Assembly (NCBI GenBank): GCA_964434165.1
Contig: CAYSUS010000038.1
Span: forward strand, 1 to 64,000
DNA from: CAYSUS01 sp964434165
GTDB lineage: Bacteria > Planctomycetota > Planctomycetia > Pirellulales > Thermoguttaceae
Direction: 5' to 3'
Length of the DNA stretch: 64,000 nucleotides
Shown: piece by piece, positions 24,455 through 31,640 of the stretch
Numbering within the stretch: position 1 is the stretch's first letter
How the letters are laid out: each line of letters starts with the position of its first letter
Made by a program: the position numbers and the translations under genes
Notes under the pieces: generated by a model
The model's input: the letters and a program-made list of their open reading frames with translations, nothing else
What the model was told of the DNA's origin: nothing
Databases searched by the model: none

Positions 24455-24516
24455 GGTTCGCCATTCGCCATTCGTCATTCCCCATTCGTCATTCCCCATT
24501 CCCCGGAGTCCCTGCC
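24455..24516 (+). repeat. Heptad run upstream of the major capsid gene
   Basis: Six consecutive 7-nt units of the form CATTCGC, CATTCGT or CATTCCC precede the GTG start; GGAG remains 11 bp before it. Confidence 0.9.
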
Positions 24517-25713
24517 GTGGCAACCATTCGATACCGCGAATTGAAGCGACGCTTTGAGCTGGACGGCGCGACCGCGACCGTCGAGCACCTGCGCGAGGCG
24601 CTGGCCGAGCGTCATTTGAAGCCCGAGGATTTCAGCGTCCGCGACCTGGCCGAGGCCCTCGTGCCCGGCGGGGGCGAGTGGGTGCGTTCGCTCGATCCCC
24701 GCTCCGGCGGCAGCGTGCGCCTCTTGGAGGCCGGCGAGGGCGTGGACGTGACCGCCTTCCTCAACGTGACGGGCCAGGTGATCTACTCGAAGATCATGGA
24801 GTCTTACGCCCAGGAGGCCTTCGTCGTCTCCAAGCTGGTCGATACCGTGCCCACGCGCCTGGACGGCGAGAAGATCCCCGGGGCCGGGCGCGTGCGCGAC
24901 CAGATTGCCGAGATCCATCCCGGCATGCCCTACCCGCACCTTGGCTTCGGCGAGGACTACATCGAGACGCCCTCGACCACCAAGCGCGGGCTAATTGTGC
25001 CGGTGACGCGCGAGGCCATCTTCTTCGACCGCACGAACCTCGTGCTCAGCCGCGCGGCCGAGGTGGGCGAGATCCTCGGCCTGAACAAGGAGAAGCGGCT
25101 GATCGACCTCGTGATCGGCGCTACGGCCAACTACAAGTGGAAGGGGACCGAGTACGCGACCTACTACGGCCCCGGCGACGCCGGCCCTTGGGTGAACGAG
25201 CTGGACGACAACGAGCTGGTCGATTGGACCAGCGTCGACACCGCCGAGCAGCTCTTCGCCGAAATCCTCGACCCGAACACGGGTGAGCCGGTCCTCGTGC
25301 AGGCGACCACGGCCCTGGTCATGCCGGCCTATCGCCACGCCGCGCACCGCGTGTTCAACGCGCCGGAGATCACTTACACCGGCGAGGGGCGCAACACGGC
25401 CACCACGGCGGCCAACCCGCTGGGACGCTACCGCGTCCTGGAAAGCCGCCTGGCCTACCGGCGGATCATCGCGTCGGGCGTGGCGGCCGAGGCGGCCAAG
25501 ACCTGGTGGTTCCTCGGCGACTTCCGTAAGGCCTTCGCCTACATGGAGAACTGGCCGATCACCGTGACCCAGTCGCCGCTGGGGAGCGAGGCCGACTTCA
25601 ACCAGGACATCGTCGTCCGCTTCAAGGCCAGCGAGCGCGGCGCCGCCGCGGTGATCAACCCGCGCTACGTCGTCAGGTGCACCGGCGCGGCCGGCAGCAG
25701 CAGCGGCGACTGA
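24517..25713 (+). CDS. Putative major capsid protein
   Basis: 398 aa from GTG. The helical N-terminal ~80 residues could be a delta/scaffold domain. The body begins at GEGVDVTAFLNVTGQVIYSK and includes TRLDGEKIPG, ETPSTTKRGLIVPVTREAIFFDRTN near 155 and VEFGE-like strands typical of HK97-fold shells. Near residue 280, VMPAYRHAAHRVFNAPE resembles capsid A-domain sequence. It ends in GAAGSSSGD, a Ser-Gly tail echoed in two other proteins of the module. Position after protease and decoration genes, plus length, support the call. Confidence 0.75.
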   Translation: MATIRYRELKRRFELDGATATVEHLREALAERHLKPEDFSVRDLAEALVPGGGEWVRSLDPRSGGSVRLLEAGEGVDVTAFLNVTGQVIYSKIMESYAQEAFVVSKLVDTVPTRLDGEKIPGAGRVRDQIAEIHPGMPYPHLGFGEDYIETPSTTKRGLIVPVTREAIFFDRTNLVLSRAAEVGEILGLNKEKRLIDLVIGATANYKWKGTEYATYYGPGDAGPWVNELDDNELVDWTSVDTAEQLFAEILDPNTGEPVLVQATTALVMPAYRHAAHRVFNAPEITYTGEGRNTATTAANPLGRYRVLESRLAYRRIIASGVAAEAAKTWWFLGDFRKAFAYMENWPITVTQSPLGSEADFNQDIVVRFKASERGAAAVINPRYVVRCTGAAGSSSGD

Positions 25714-25839
25714 GCATGGAGTCTGAGCTACTCCGTCCATTCGCGGACCGCTCAGCGCGATTCCGACCGTGTTCGCGACGGCCGGAAGGCTGGCGACTCA
25801 CCAATGACCAGGCAGTCCGTCCCACGAAGGGAGAGCCCC

Positions 25840-25938
25840 ATGACCGTTCCAACCAGCCCGTCGGCAAACTCCTCCGATCACGTCCAGGCCGCCGCGGTTT
25901 GGTGCCCCGGCGCGGAGGCCGGTCGGGTCTGGGCGTGA
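25840..25938 (+). CDS. Possible tiny protein between capsid and connector genes
   Basis: 32 codons beginning MTVPTSPSANSSDHV, with GAAGGGAGAG 5-15 bp upstream of the ATG. The strong ribosome site is the only support. The rest of the 261-bp gap has no better candidate. Confidence 0.3.
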   Translation: MTVPTSPSANSSDHVQAAAVWCPGAEAGRVWA

Positions 25939-25974
25939 GGGGCATCCCGTTCTCAAGCGAAGCGGCACACGACC

Positions 25975-26373
25975 ATGCCCGACACGCGCGACATCCCTGG
26001 CACGGTATTTCAAGGCGGCTCGGCCACGCTGCTCGCCCGCGTGGTGGGCGGCGACGGCGCGCTGCTCACGCAGGCCGGCGTGGCCTCGGCCCGCTACACG
26101 GTCCACGAGCTCGACGAGACCGATCCCGGCGCCGCGACGCCGGTGAGCGGCCACGCGGACGTCGCCGTGCCGGTGGCGTCGCTGATCCATGACACCCTCC
26201 AGAACGACGCCCTCTGGGACGTGGACGAGGAGGGCTACAACTTCAAGTATGTGCTCGACGTTTCGTCCCAGCCGGCATTCGCCGTGGCCGGGCGGTTGTA
26301 TCGGATCACCTTCGAGCTGACCCCGCCCAGCGGCCAGGTCATCCTGGTGCGATTCAGGGTGCATGCCGTCTAG
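25975..26373 (+). CDS. Virion-module protein of unknown function (beta-rich)
   Basis: 132 aa: begins MPDTRDIPGTVFQGGSATLL and has a regular beta pattern (SARYTVHELDE, YNFKYVLDVSS, RLYRITFELTP) ending in GQVILVRFRVHAV. It looks like a single Ig-like or Rho-like beta domain. It lies after the capsid gene, where head fibre or connector-associated proteins are found. No family recognised. Confidence 0.6.
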   Translation: MPDTRDIPGTVFQGGSATLLARVVGGDGALLTQAGVASARYTVHELDETDPGAATPVSGHADVAVPVASLIHDTLQNDALWDVDEEGYNFKYVLDVSSQPAFAVAGRLYRITFELTPPSGQVILVRFRVHAV

Positions 26374-26485
26374 TGATTGGTGGTTAGTGGTTGGTGGCAG
26401 GTCGGCAACGTAATCGTACTCCCGTACTGCGTACTGCAATCCCCAATCCTCAATCCCCGTCACCCCCTCACCCCGTCGCGCTCCC
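26374..26485 (+). repeat. Spacer of short repeats (CAATCCC heptads)
   Basis: The left side is G/T-rich (GGTGGTTAGTGGTTGGTGG); the right side carries CAATCCC CAATCCT CAATCCC and then CCCTCACC units up to the ATG. The two sides are roughly complementary in type. No ribosome site is visible. Confidence 0.85.
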
Positions 26486-26701
26486 ATGGCTTCCGACGCC
26501 GAGCAACTCCGCCAGATCCGCTCGCAGACCCTCGCGATCCTCGCCGAAATGACGGCCAGACCCAAGCCCAGCTATACGATCGACGGGCAGAGCGTCTCCT
26601 GGGCCGATTACCTCGCCCGGCTCCAGGCGACCGTGGACTGGTGCGAACAGAAGCTCTCCGGCGAGGAGCCCTTCGAGATCCGATCCCAGGCGGTGCCCTG
26701 A
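26486..26701 (+). CDS. Small virion-module protein
   Basis: 71 aa, helical N-terminus (SDAEQLRQIRSQTLAILAEM) then SYTIDGQSVSWADYLARLQATVDWCEQKL. This pattern, a short helix followed by a beta-turn with an aromatic WADY, is common in small proteins encoded next to head-tail connectors. The stop overlaps the next ATG (TGATG), so translation is coupled. Confidence 0.6.
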   Translation: MASDAEQLRQIRSQTLAILAEMTARPKPSYTIDGQSVSWADYLARLQATVDWCEQKLSGEEPFEIRSQAVP

Positions 26702-27345
26702 TGAGCCTTTCATTCGATCCCACGAGCGACCTGGCCGCGTGCGCGGACCGCCTCGAGCCGGTCATGGTGACTCGGCCGGGTGCGCTCAGTGCCGGTCAGG
26801 TGGTCCACGCCCTGCGTCGCGGAGTGGCGCGCCGCGAGGCCCAGGCCTCGGAGGGCCGTTACACGGCCGCCGACGCGGCGTGGCACCTGCCGGCCGCGGA
26901 TCTGGATGGTCCGCCGCGGCCGGGCGACGTGATCGTCGATGCCGCGGGCCGGCGATGGACCGTGCTGAGCACGTCCGAATCGCAGGTCACGTGCCGCTAC
27001 CGCTGCATCTCTCGCGACCTGGCGATCGCCCACGGGCTGGACGCGTTCGTTGACGTCGAGGAGGCCCAGTACGCCAAAGGACCCGACGGCGCGGACGCGG
27101 TCGCCTGGCGTCCTTCTCGCACGGGACTCCGTGCAAGGATCCAGCCCGTCGCCAGGTCGGTCGAGGAGACGCGCGAGCGACTCATGACGCGAACGTCCTA
27201 CCGTATCCACCTGGCCGACGACCTGGCCCTCGGCCATCGCCACCGCATCCGCGGCCCGGACGGAGCGACCTACCGCATCGTCGCCGCTCGCCGCCCCGAG
27301 CGGATCGACGCCCTGCTGGAAATCGAGGCCACGCGCGACGAGTAA
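26701..27345 (+). CDS. Putative head-tail connector / head closure protein
   Basis: 214 aa. It has two similar beta-rich halves: RPGDVIVDAAGRRWTVLSTSES near residue 80 and GHRHRIRGPDGATYRIVAARRPERIDALLEIEA at the end, a pattern seen in head-closure (adaptor) proteins that begin a small beta barrel with a conserved G-D-x-I/V. Position between capsid and tail-terminator-like genes agrees. Translation is coupled to the gene before it. Confidence 0.5.
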   Translation: MSLSFDPTSDLAACADRLEPVMVTRPGALSAGQVVHALRRGVARREAQASEGRYTAADAAWHLPAADLDGPPRPGDVIVDAAGRRWTVLSTSESQVTCRYRCISRDLAIAHGLDAFVDVEEAQYAKGPDGADAVAWRPSRTGLRARIQPVARSVEETRERLMTRTSYRIHLADDLALGHRHRIRGPDGATYRIVAARRPERIDALLEIEATRDE

Positions 27346-27386
27346 TCCCCGACTTCCGACGTCCGACCTCTGCCTTCCGGTTTCCC
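27346..27386 (+). repeat. Heptad run forming the whole spacer
   Basis: CGACTTC CGACGTC CGACCTC TGCCTTC CGGTTTC follow one another with a strict 7-nt period, ending CC-ATG. No Shine-Dalgarno sequence. Confidence 0.85.
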
Positions 27387-27788
27387 ATGTCCCTCGAAGC
27401 CGCCATCCACCAGCGCTGGGCCGACGACGCGGCCCTCGTGGCCCTGCTGCCTGCCCAGCGTTTCCGCACTGGCCGGACCTCGGCCGGGCCGCGCCCGCAC
27501 GCAGCCCTGACCGTCGTCCTCACGCGCCCCGTGCTCAGGAGCAACGCGGACGACACGCTCGACGAGTGCGACGTGGCCATCGACGTGTGGCACGACGAGC
27601 ACGACGCGGGCCGCGCGATCGCCGAGCGGGTGGCGGTCTCGTTCGATCGGGCGGCGTTCGATCTGCCCGAGGGCGGGCGCGCGGTGCAGATGCGGCGCAC
27701 CGCCGGCACGGCCGCGCAGGACGAGGAGGGCGTGTGGCGGTTTCGCGTGGTGTTCATCGTCGAGGTGCATCGCGCGGGGGAGGAGTGA
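27387..27788 (+). CDS. Putative tail completion / terminator protein (DUF3168-like)
   Basis: 133 aa: LEAAIHQRWADDAALVALLPAQRFRTGR at the start and repeated strands (AALTVVLTRPVL, CDVAIDVWHDEHDAG, FRVVFIVEVHR), as in tail-completion proteins of the DUF3168 class, which begin with a helix ending in a LxxLL-type segment and finish with a C-terminal strand. Gene order fits. Confidence 0.6.
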   Translation: MSLEAAIHQRWADDAALVALLPAQRFRTGRTSAGPRPHAALTVVLTRPVLRSNADDTLDECDVAIDVWHDEHDAGRAIAERVAVSFDRAAFDLPEGGRAVQMRRTAGTAAQDEEGVWRFRVVFIVEVHRAGEE

Positions 27789-27800
27789 CGGGCTGACAGA

Positions 27801-27833
27801 AGACTTCCGAAGTCTTCGAGACTTCGGAGGTCT
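27801..27833. repeat. 33-bp double-palindrome element, copy 3 (closest to consensus)
   Basis: AGACTTCCGAAGTCT, then TCG, then AGACTTCGGAGGTCT. Each arm is itself palindromic and the two are complementary, so both small and large hairpins can form. Confidence 0.85.
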
Positions 27834-27859
27834 AGCAAGCAGGCCAACGGAGAACCGGC

Positions 27860-28387
27860 ATGTCCACGCTGAAGAGCAATGTCTGGACCCAGATCGGCTG
27901 GACGTGGCGCGACCACGTCGAGACCGCGCCGATCATCGACTCGAACCGGCTTGTGTTCCGCGTGGAACTGGACCACGGGCCGGGGGAGACCCAGGCCGAG
28001 GCCGCGTGGCACGCCGAAGAGATGTCGCTCGGCGAGGGGCTGTCCACGACTCTCCACCTCGACGCCCTCCAGCAGCCGCTGTTCGGCGACACGCTCCTCT
28101 TCCGCTTCGTGCGACTGCGGGCGGTGCTGGTGATCAATCGCAGCCCGGCGGGCGGTCTGCTGCTGGTCGGCGGGGCGGCGAGCGATCCCTGGCATGCCCC
28201 CTTCGAATCGGCCGGCGACCGCATCAAGGTGATGCCCGGCGGGGCCGTGCTCCTGGCCGCGCCCCGCGAGGGCTGGCCGGTCGAGTCGGGCAGCACCGAC
28301 CTGAAGCTGGAGGCCTCTGGCGGCGACGTGATCTACGACGTGGCCGTGCTGGGCAACACCGGCGCCGGCTCCTCATCCGGGTCTTAA
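27860..28387 (+). CDS. Tail-module protein with Ser-Gly tail
   Basis: 175 aa, beta-rich (NRLVFRVELDHG, TLLFRFVRLRAVLVIN, GGDVIYDVAVLGN). It ends in GAGSSSGS, like the capsid protein's GAAGSSSGD. GGAGA lies upstream of the ATG. No family recognised; a tail or fibre component is likely from its position between the tail-completion-like and tube-like genes. Confidence 0.6.
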   Translation: MSTLKSNVWTQIGWTWRDHVETAPIIDSNRLVFRVELDHGPGETQAEAAWHAEEMSLGEGLSTTLHLDALQQPLFGDTLLFRFVRLRAVLVINRSPAGGLLLVGGAASDPWHAPFESAGDRIKVMPGGAVLLAAPREGWPVESGSTDLKLEASGGDVIYDVAVLGNTGAGSSSGS

Positions 28388-28431
28388 CGAGGCAGACCGC
28401 CTCGCCCCAAAGGGGCAGAGAGATTCGCACC

Positions 28432-28827
28432 ATGTCATTCCTCAGCGGAAAAGACGGAACCCTCTACCTGGGCGACGAGGAGCTGACGCCCGTCACGCGC
28501 TGGCGCCTGGAGCGGCGGTGCGCCGCCAGGTCGTACGTCGCCAACGACACGGGCGGAGCCCGCAGGCGCTTGCCCGGGGCCCGCGACGCCTCGGGCACGG
28601 TCGAGATCGTGGCCACCGACTCCGGCCACGCACCGGTCGAGGAAGGGGACGAGGTGCTGCTCAAGCTCCACCTCGACCGCTCGGGCAGCAACTACCTGGA
28701 CGTCCCGGCCGTGATCGATCGCGTGCGCATGGAGGTGGAGATCAGCGAAGGCCGGATCGTGGGCTTCACGGTCGAGTTTTCCGGCAACGGGCCGGTGGTG
28801 GCCCACGGGGTGTTGGCGAAGGAGTAA
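28432..28827 (+). CDS. Putative tail tube-like protein
   Basis: 131 aa: begins MSFLSGKDGTLYLGDEELTPVTRWRLE and contains ASGTVEIVATDSGHAPVEEGDEVLLKLHLD and GFTVEFSGNGPV. Starting with an assembled beta barrel in which a short tag (G.DGTLYLGD) leads into xVTxWxL is common in tail tube or major tail proteins. No long tape measure follows, so the tail would be short or unusual. Confidence 0.5.
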   Translation: MSFLSGKDGTLYLGDEELTPVTRWRLERRCAARSYVANDTGGARRRLPGARDASGTVEIVATDSGHAPVEEGDEVLLKLHLDRSGSNYLDVPAVIDRVRMEVEISEGRIVGFTVEFSGNGPVVAHGVLAKE

Positions 28828-28939
28828 GTGGGTAGTCGGTGAGTGGTTACAAGGTGAGTGGTGAGTAAGTGGGCGTGGCGTACCTCGAACTTCCGTACTC
28901 ATTGAGTAGTTTTCAATCCCTGACCCCGGACTCCCGACC
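28828..28939 (+). repeat. Spacer of short repeats (GTGAGTG / TGACCCC types)
   Basis: The left side repeats GGTGAGT/GTGAGTG units; the right side has CAATCCC TGACCCC GGACTCC CGACC directly before the ATG. No ribosome site. Confidence 0.8.
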
Positions 28940-29143
28940 ATGCCCCAATCGTCCAACGACCTTGCGGCCGAACTGGCCGAGCAATCGAGCCGTCTGGCGG
29001 CCCTGGAACGTGTCGCCGGCGATAGCCACCAACTTGCCGCGGAGATCCTTCGCGCCGCGCGTGCGACGGCCGCGACCGTCGAGCAGATCGTCGAGCACGG
29101 CGTGCGGCTTCGCGACCCGCCCGAAGCGGTGTGGGGTGAATGA
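28940..29143 (+). CDS. Small helical virion-module protein
   Basis: 67 aa, nearly all helix with heptad-like spacing (LAAELAEQSSRLAALERVAGD...ATVEQIVEHGVRLRD). Could be a coiled-coil assembly protein. No tape-measure-length gene is present nearby, so it is not a chaperone frameshift product of the usual type. Function unknown. Confidence 0.55.
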   Translation: MPQSSNDLAAELAEQSSRLAALERVAGDSHQLAAEILRAARATAATVEQIVEHGVRLRDPPEAVWGE

Positions 29144-29199
29144 GTGGCGAGTGGTGGGCACGTGAGTGACGGCTCCGCGTTGGGCACTTCGACAGTTCG

Positions 29200-29233
29200 A
29201 GACTTCCCGAAGTCTTGGAAACTCCGGAAGTCT
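29200..29233. repeat. 33-bp double-palindrome element, copy 4
   Basis: AGACTTCCCGAAGTCT and ACTCCGGAAGTCT arms around TTGGAA; slightly diverged, one base longer than copy 3. Confidence 0.7.
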
Positions 29234-29287
29234 GACAATCGCCTATCCCTGACCCCTGACTCCTCCTACTCCCAACTTCCTTCTCCC
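29234..29287 (+). repeat. C-rich repeat run before the next gene
   Basis: TATCCC TGACCCC TGACTCC then CTACTCCC AACTTCC TTCTCCC up to the ATG. No ribosome site. Confidence 0.8.
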
Positions 29288-30133
29288 ATGTTCGTCCCCT
29301 TCAAAGAACTGGCCGGTTCGCCGGTCGAAGAGTACGGCGAGCTCGGCTTCGCCGCCCGGCGCGAGCTGCTCGTCGCCTGGGAAGATCGCGAGGCCTTCGC
29401 GGCCGAGGTGCTGGGCATCGCCTCGGAGCACGGCGGCAGTCCTCCGGTCGCGTATCCCGGCAAACCAGCCGTGCGCGCCGTGAGCCTCCGCTACGAGGCG
29501 CTCGATCCGGACAGCCCCGACTGCAAGGACCTTGCCGACCTGGGCGCCGACCTGAACAGCTACTCGAGCTCGTTCGCCCGGGCCCGCGTGGAATACCGGA
29601 CCGTGGTCAGCCAGCGGGGCGACGGGCCCAAGGTGCCGGCGGGGACGTATCTGACGTACCGGATGCGGTTCTCGGCCGAATACGTGCCGCTTCCCGCCCG
29701 GGCGTGGCACTGGGAGGACGATCCGGCGATCCTCGTGCCCGACGATTTGAACCTGGCCATGACCGTGCCGGTGACCGAGCACCAGGTCACCTGGCACCAG
29801 GTGGTCAATCCGCCGTGGCAGGCGATCCGCGACTTGCAGGGCCGCGTGAACGCCGGCGAGTTCCTGGGCGCTGCGCCGGGCACGGTGCTGCTGGAAGGGG
29901 CCGACGCCGACAAGCACTTCCAGACCGGGTTCGACGCGGAAAACCCGGAGCTTTTCTGGCGGATCCGCTACGTGTTCCGCGAGCGGGCGATCAAGTTCGG
30001 CAGCGAGGTCTTCGGCTGGAACGCCCAGTTCCGTGAGAAGCCGGCCGGCTGGGTCGATCTGGTGCAGAACGGCCGGCACATCTACGAGCCGGGCGACTTC
30101 GGGCCCCTGTTCCAGTTCGCCGCCATTGATTGA
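29288..30133 (+). CDS. Virion-module structural protein, unknown family
   Basis: 281 aa, mixed alpha/beta, rich in aromatic and acidic residues. It has a strand-rich core (VRAVSLRYEALDPDSPDCKDL, ARVEYRTVVSQRGDG, TYLTYRMRFSAEYVPLP, YVFRERAIKFGSEVFGWNAQF) and ends GRHIYEPGDFGPLFQFAAID. Likely a tail or adsorption protein by position. I do not recognise the family. Confidence 0.6.
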   Translation: MFVPFKELAGSPVEEYGELGFAARRELLVAWEDREAFAAEVLGIASEHGGSPPVAYPGKPAVRAVSLRYEALDPDSPDCKDLADLGADLNSYSSSFARARVEYRTVVSQRGDGPKVPAGTYLTYRMRFSAEYVPLPARAWHWEDDPAILVPDDLNLAMTVPVTEHQVTWHQVVNPPWQAIRDLQGRVNAGEFLGAAPGTVLLEGADADKHFQTGFDAENPELFWRIRYVFRERAIKFGSEVFGWNAQFREKPAGWVDLVQNGRHIYEPGDFGPLFQFAAID

Positions 30134-30222
30134 ACTCGGAGGTCGGAAGTCTCGACCTGGCGAAGCACGCATCGCTCCATCATCATTCGTCACTCACCAC
30201 TCCCTCCACTCCCTACTCCCCC
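30134..30222 (+). repeat. Spacer with degenerate palindrome arm and C-rich heptads
   Basis: CGGAGGTCGGAAGTCTCG at the left is a decayed palindrome arm. CATTCGT CACTCAC CACTCCC and CCACTCCCTACTCCC then run to the ATG. No ribosome site. Confidence 0.75.
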
Positions 30223-31380
30223 ATGCCCTCCTCCCTTCCTCCCGTCCGACCCGGCGAGCCGCTCTCGGCTGCCAAGCAGAACGGCCTCGTGGATCGCGTC
30301 AACGCGCTTGGGCACTTTGCGGTCGGCGGGTCGCTGGCCGCGGCGCAGGGGGCGGGTGGACCGCGCGTTGCCATGCGCGACTTGCCGCGTCTGGCGGTCT
30401 GGCAGCTCGCCGGGCCGCTGGAGCGCGCCGCGACCGGCGGCATCCCCGACGACGTCCCCAGCGCCGCGGCCGTGACCGTCTGGTACTACGCCCCCGACGG
30501 CAACCCGCCCGAGAACGAGTACCAGGACGCCGAGGCCAGCACACGCGCGGCGCGGATCTACCACGTTGGCGGCTTCCCCGGCGACCAGCGGGCGAAGCTC
30601 GCCGCGCTCGATCCGGCCACGCCGGGCTGCCTGGGCACGCCGAGGCTGGGGCCGGGCGACTGGGTCGCGGCGCGGTTCAGCTCCCAGAGCGGGCGGTGGG
30701 AGATCCTCACCGGGCCGGAGGACCTGTGGCGGTTCGAGTTGAAGACCCGCCTGGTGCCGAACGGCGATCCGGACGTCCCCAGCACGGCCGAGGCCTACCT
30801 CGTCGTGTTCGATCCCGAAGAGGGCGAGTACGTCAAGACCACGGTCGAGTTCCCGGTGGCCGACTTCCTCGACCTCTGGCGGGGCGAGCCGGGCGACCGA
30901 GGCTACGCCAGGCGCATCGCTGATTCGCACCTGGCGGCGGGATGGGAGGTCGTGATCCTCGGCAGCGAGTCGCCGAGCAGTTCCGGCGAGTCCAGCTCGG
31001 GGGATTCGTCCAGCGGCGAGTCGAGCAGCTCGGGGGAGAGCAGCTCCGGCCCCGGCAATGGCCTGACCGTTTCGCTCGATGTCGTGGTCTGCGACCCGTA
31101 TCGGCTGGGCGACTACCTGCACTTCCCGCAGCGGAGGCTGAGCTTCGTCGAGGGGATTCTCGTGGGCATCGATCCGCTTCCCGACGAGACCGTGTACGTC
31201 TGCTGCCCGGACGGATCGAGCGCAGACTCCTCCAGCGGCGACTCCTCCAGCGGCGAGTCTTCCAGCGGCGAGCCGCCCGTCAGCGGATCGTCGAGCGGAG
31301 ACGGCTCCAGCGGCGAACCGTCCGGCGGGGAGGTCTCCAGCGGCGTAACCTGCAGTGCCTGGAGGGCGCTCCACCCATGA
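30223..31380 (+). CDS. Ser-Gly-repeat tail or fibre protein
   Basis: 385 aa. The first ~250 residues are globular (AKQNGLVDRVNALGHF, AVTVWYYAPDGNPPENEY, GDWVAARFSSQSGRWEIL). Residue ~250 begins a SSSGE/SSSGD repeat block, then a Cys-containing segment (VVVCDPYRLGDYLHFPQ, VYVCCPDG), and a second Ser-Gly block up to the C-terminus. Such Ser-rich repeats are typical O-glycan acceptors. Five glycosyltransferase genes follow almost at once, so the protein may be their substrate (inference). The stop overlaps the next gene's ATG. Confidence 0.7.
   Translation: MPSSLPPVRPGEPLSAAKQNGLVDRVNALGHFAVGGSLAAAQGAGGPRVAMRDLPRLAVWQLAGPLERAATGGIPDDVPSAAAVTVWYYAPDGNPPENEYQDAEASTRAARIYHVGGFPGDQRAKLAALDPATPGCLGTPRLGPGDWVAARFSSQSGRWEILTGPEDLWRFELKTRLVPNGDPDVPSTAEAYLVVFDPEEGEYVKTTVEFPVADFLDLWRGEPGDRGYARRIADSHLAAGWEVVILGSESPSSSGESSSGDSSSGESSSSGESSSGPGNGLTVSLDVVVCDPYRLGDYLHFPQRRLSFVEGILVGIDPLPDETVYVCCPDGSSADSSSGDSSSGESSSGEPPVSGSSSGDGSSGEPSGGEVSSGVTCSAWRALHP
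30976..31050 (+). repeat. First Ser-Gly coding repeat block
   Basis: Five or so copies of a 4-5 codon unit (Ser-Ser-Ser-Gly-Glu/Asp). The codons differ between copies (TCG, TCC, AGC and AGT are mixed), suggesting an old or selectively maintained repeat. Confidence 0.85.
31216..31345 (+). repeat. Second Ser-Gly coding repeat block
   Basis: A 15-bp unit ending in TCCAGCGGC is repeated in tandem with little synonymous change, suggesting recent expansion, in contrast to the first block. Confidence 0.85.
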
Positions 31381-31562
31381 ATTCCGACGCGCCGCGCAAC
31401 GACGACCAGATCGCCGCCCTTAAGGCCCTGTGCCGGCGGTGTCCGCGATGGGACGCGCAGACCTCCGGCTGCAAGCTCCTCCGCGCCTGCGAGCGCAAGG
31501 CCCTGACGCGGTCGCTGTGGCACCTGGGGCACTGCCCGTGCCGCGAAGAAAGGAAATGGTGA
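31377..31562 (+). CDS. Small Cys-rich protein
   Basis: 61 aa, starting inside the previous stop (ATGA). Cysteines are spaced CRRCPRWDAQTSGCKLLRAC and end HCPC, with His nearby, resembling a small zinc or iron-sulfur knuckle. Translation is coupled to the Ser-Gly repeat gene. No family recognised. Confidence 0.6.
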   Translation: MNSDAPRNDDQIAALKALCRRCPRWDAQTSGCKLLRACERKALTRSLWHLGHCPCREERKW

Positions 31563-31640
31563 AAAGGCCGGGGTCAGGGTTTGAGATAAGGTGTCGGGAC
31601 ACTAGTCATTCGTCATTCGTCAATCTTCGTTCCCAGTCCC
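31563..31640 (+). repeat. Spacer with CATTCGT heptads
   Basis: CATTCGT CATTCGT CAATCTT CGTTCCC and then AGTCCC-ATG. No ribosome site before the glycosyltransferase gene. Confidence 0.85.

Noticed and set aside
30961..31350. Possible CRISPR or satellite DNA in the Ser-Gly region
   Set aside because: The repeats stay in one reading frame and encode SSSGE/D with synonymous changes, so they are protein-coding repeats.
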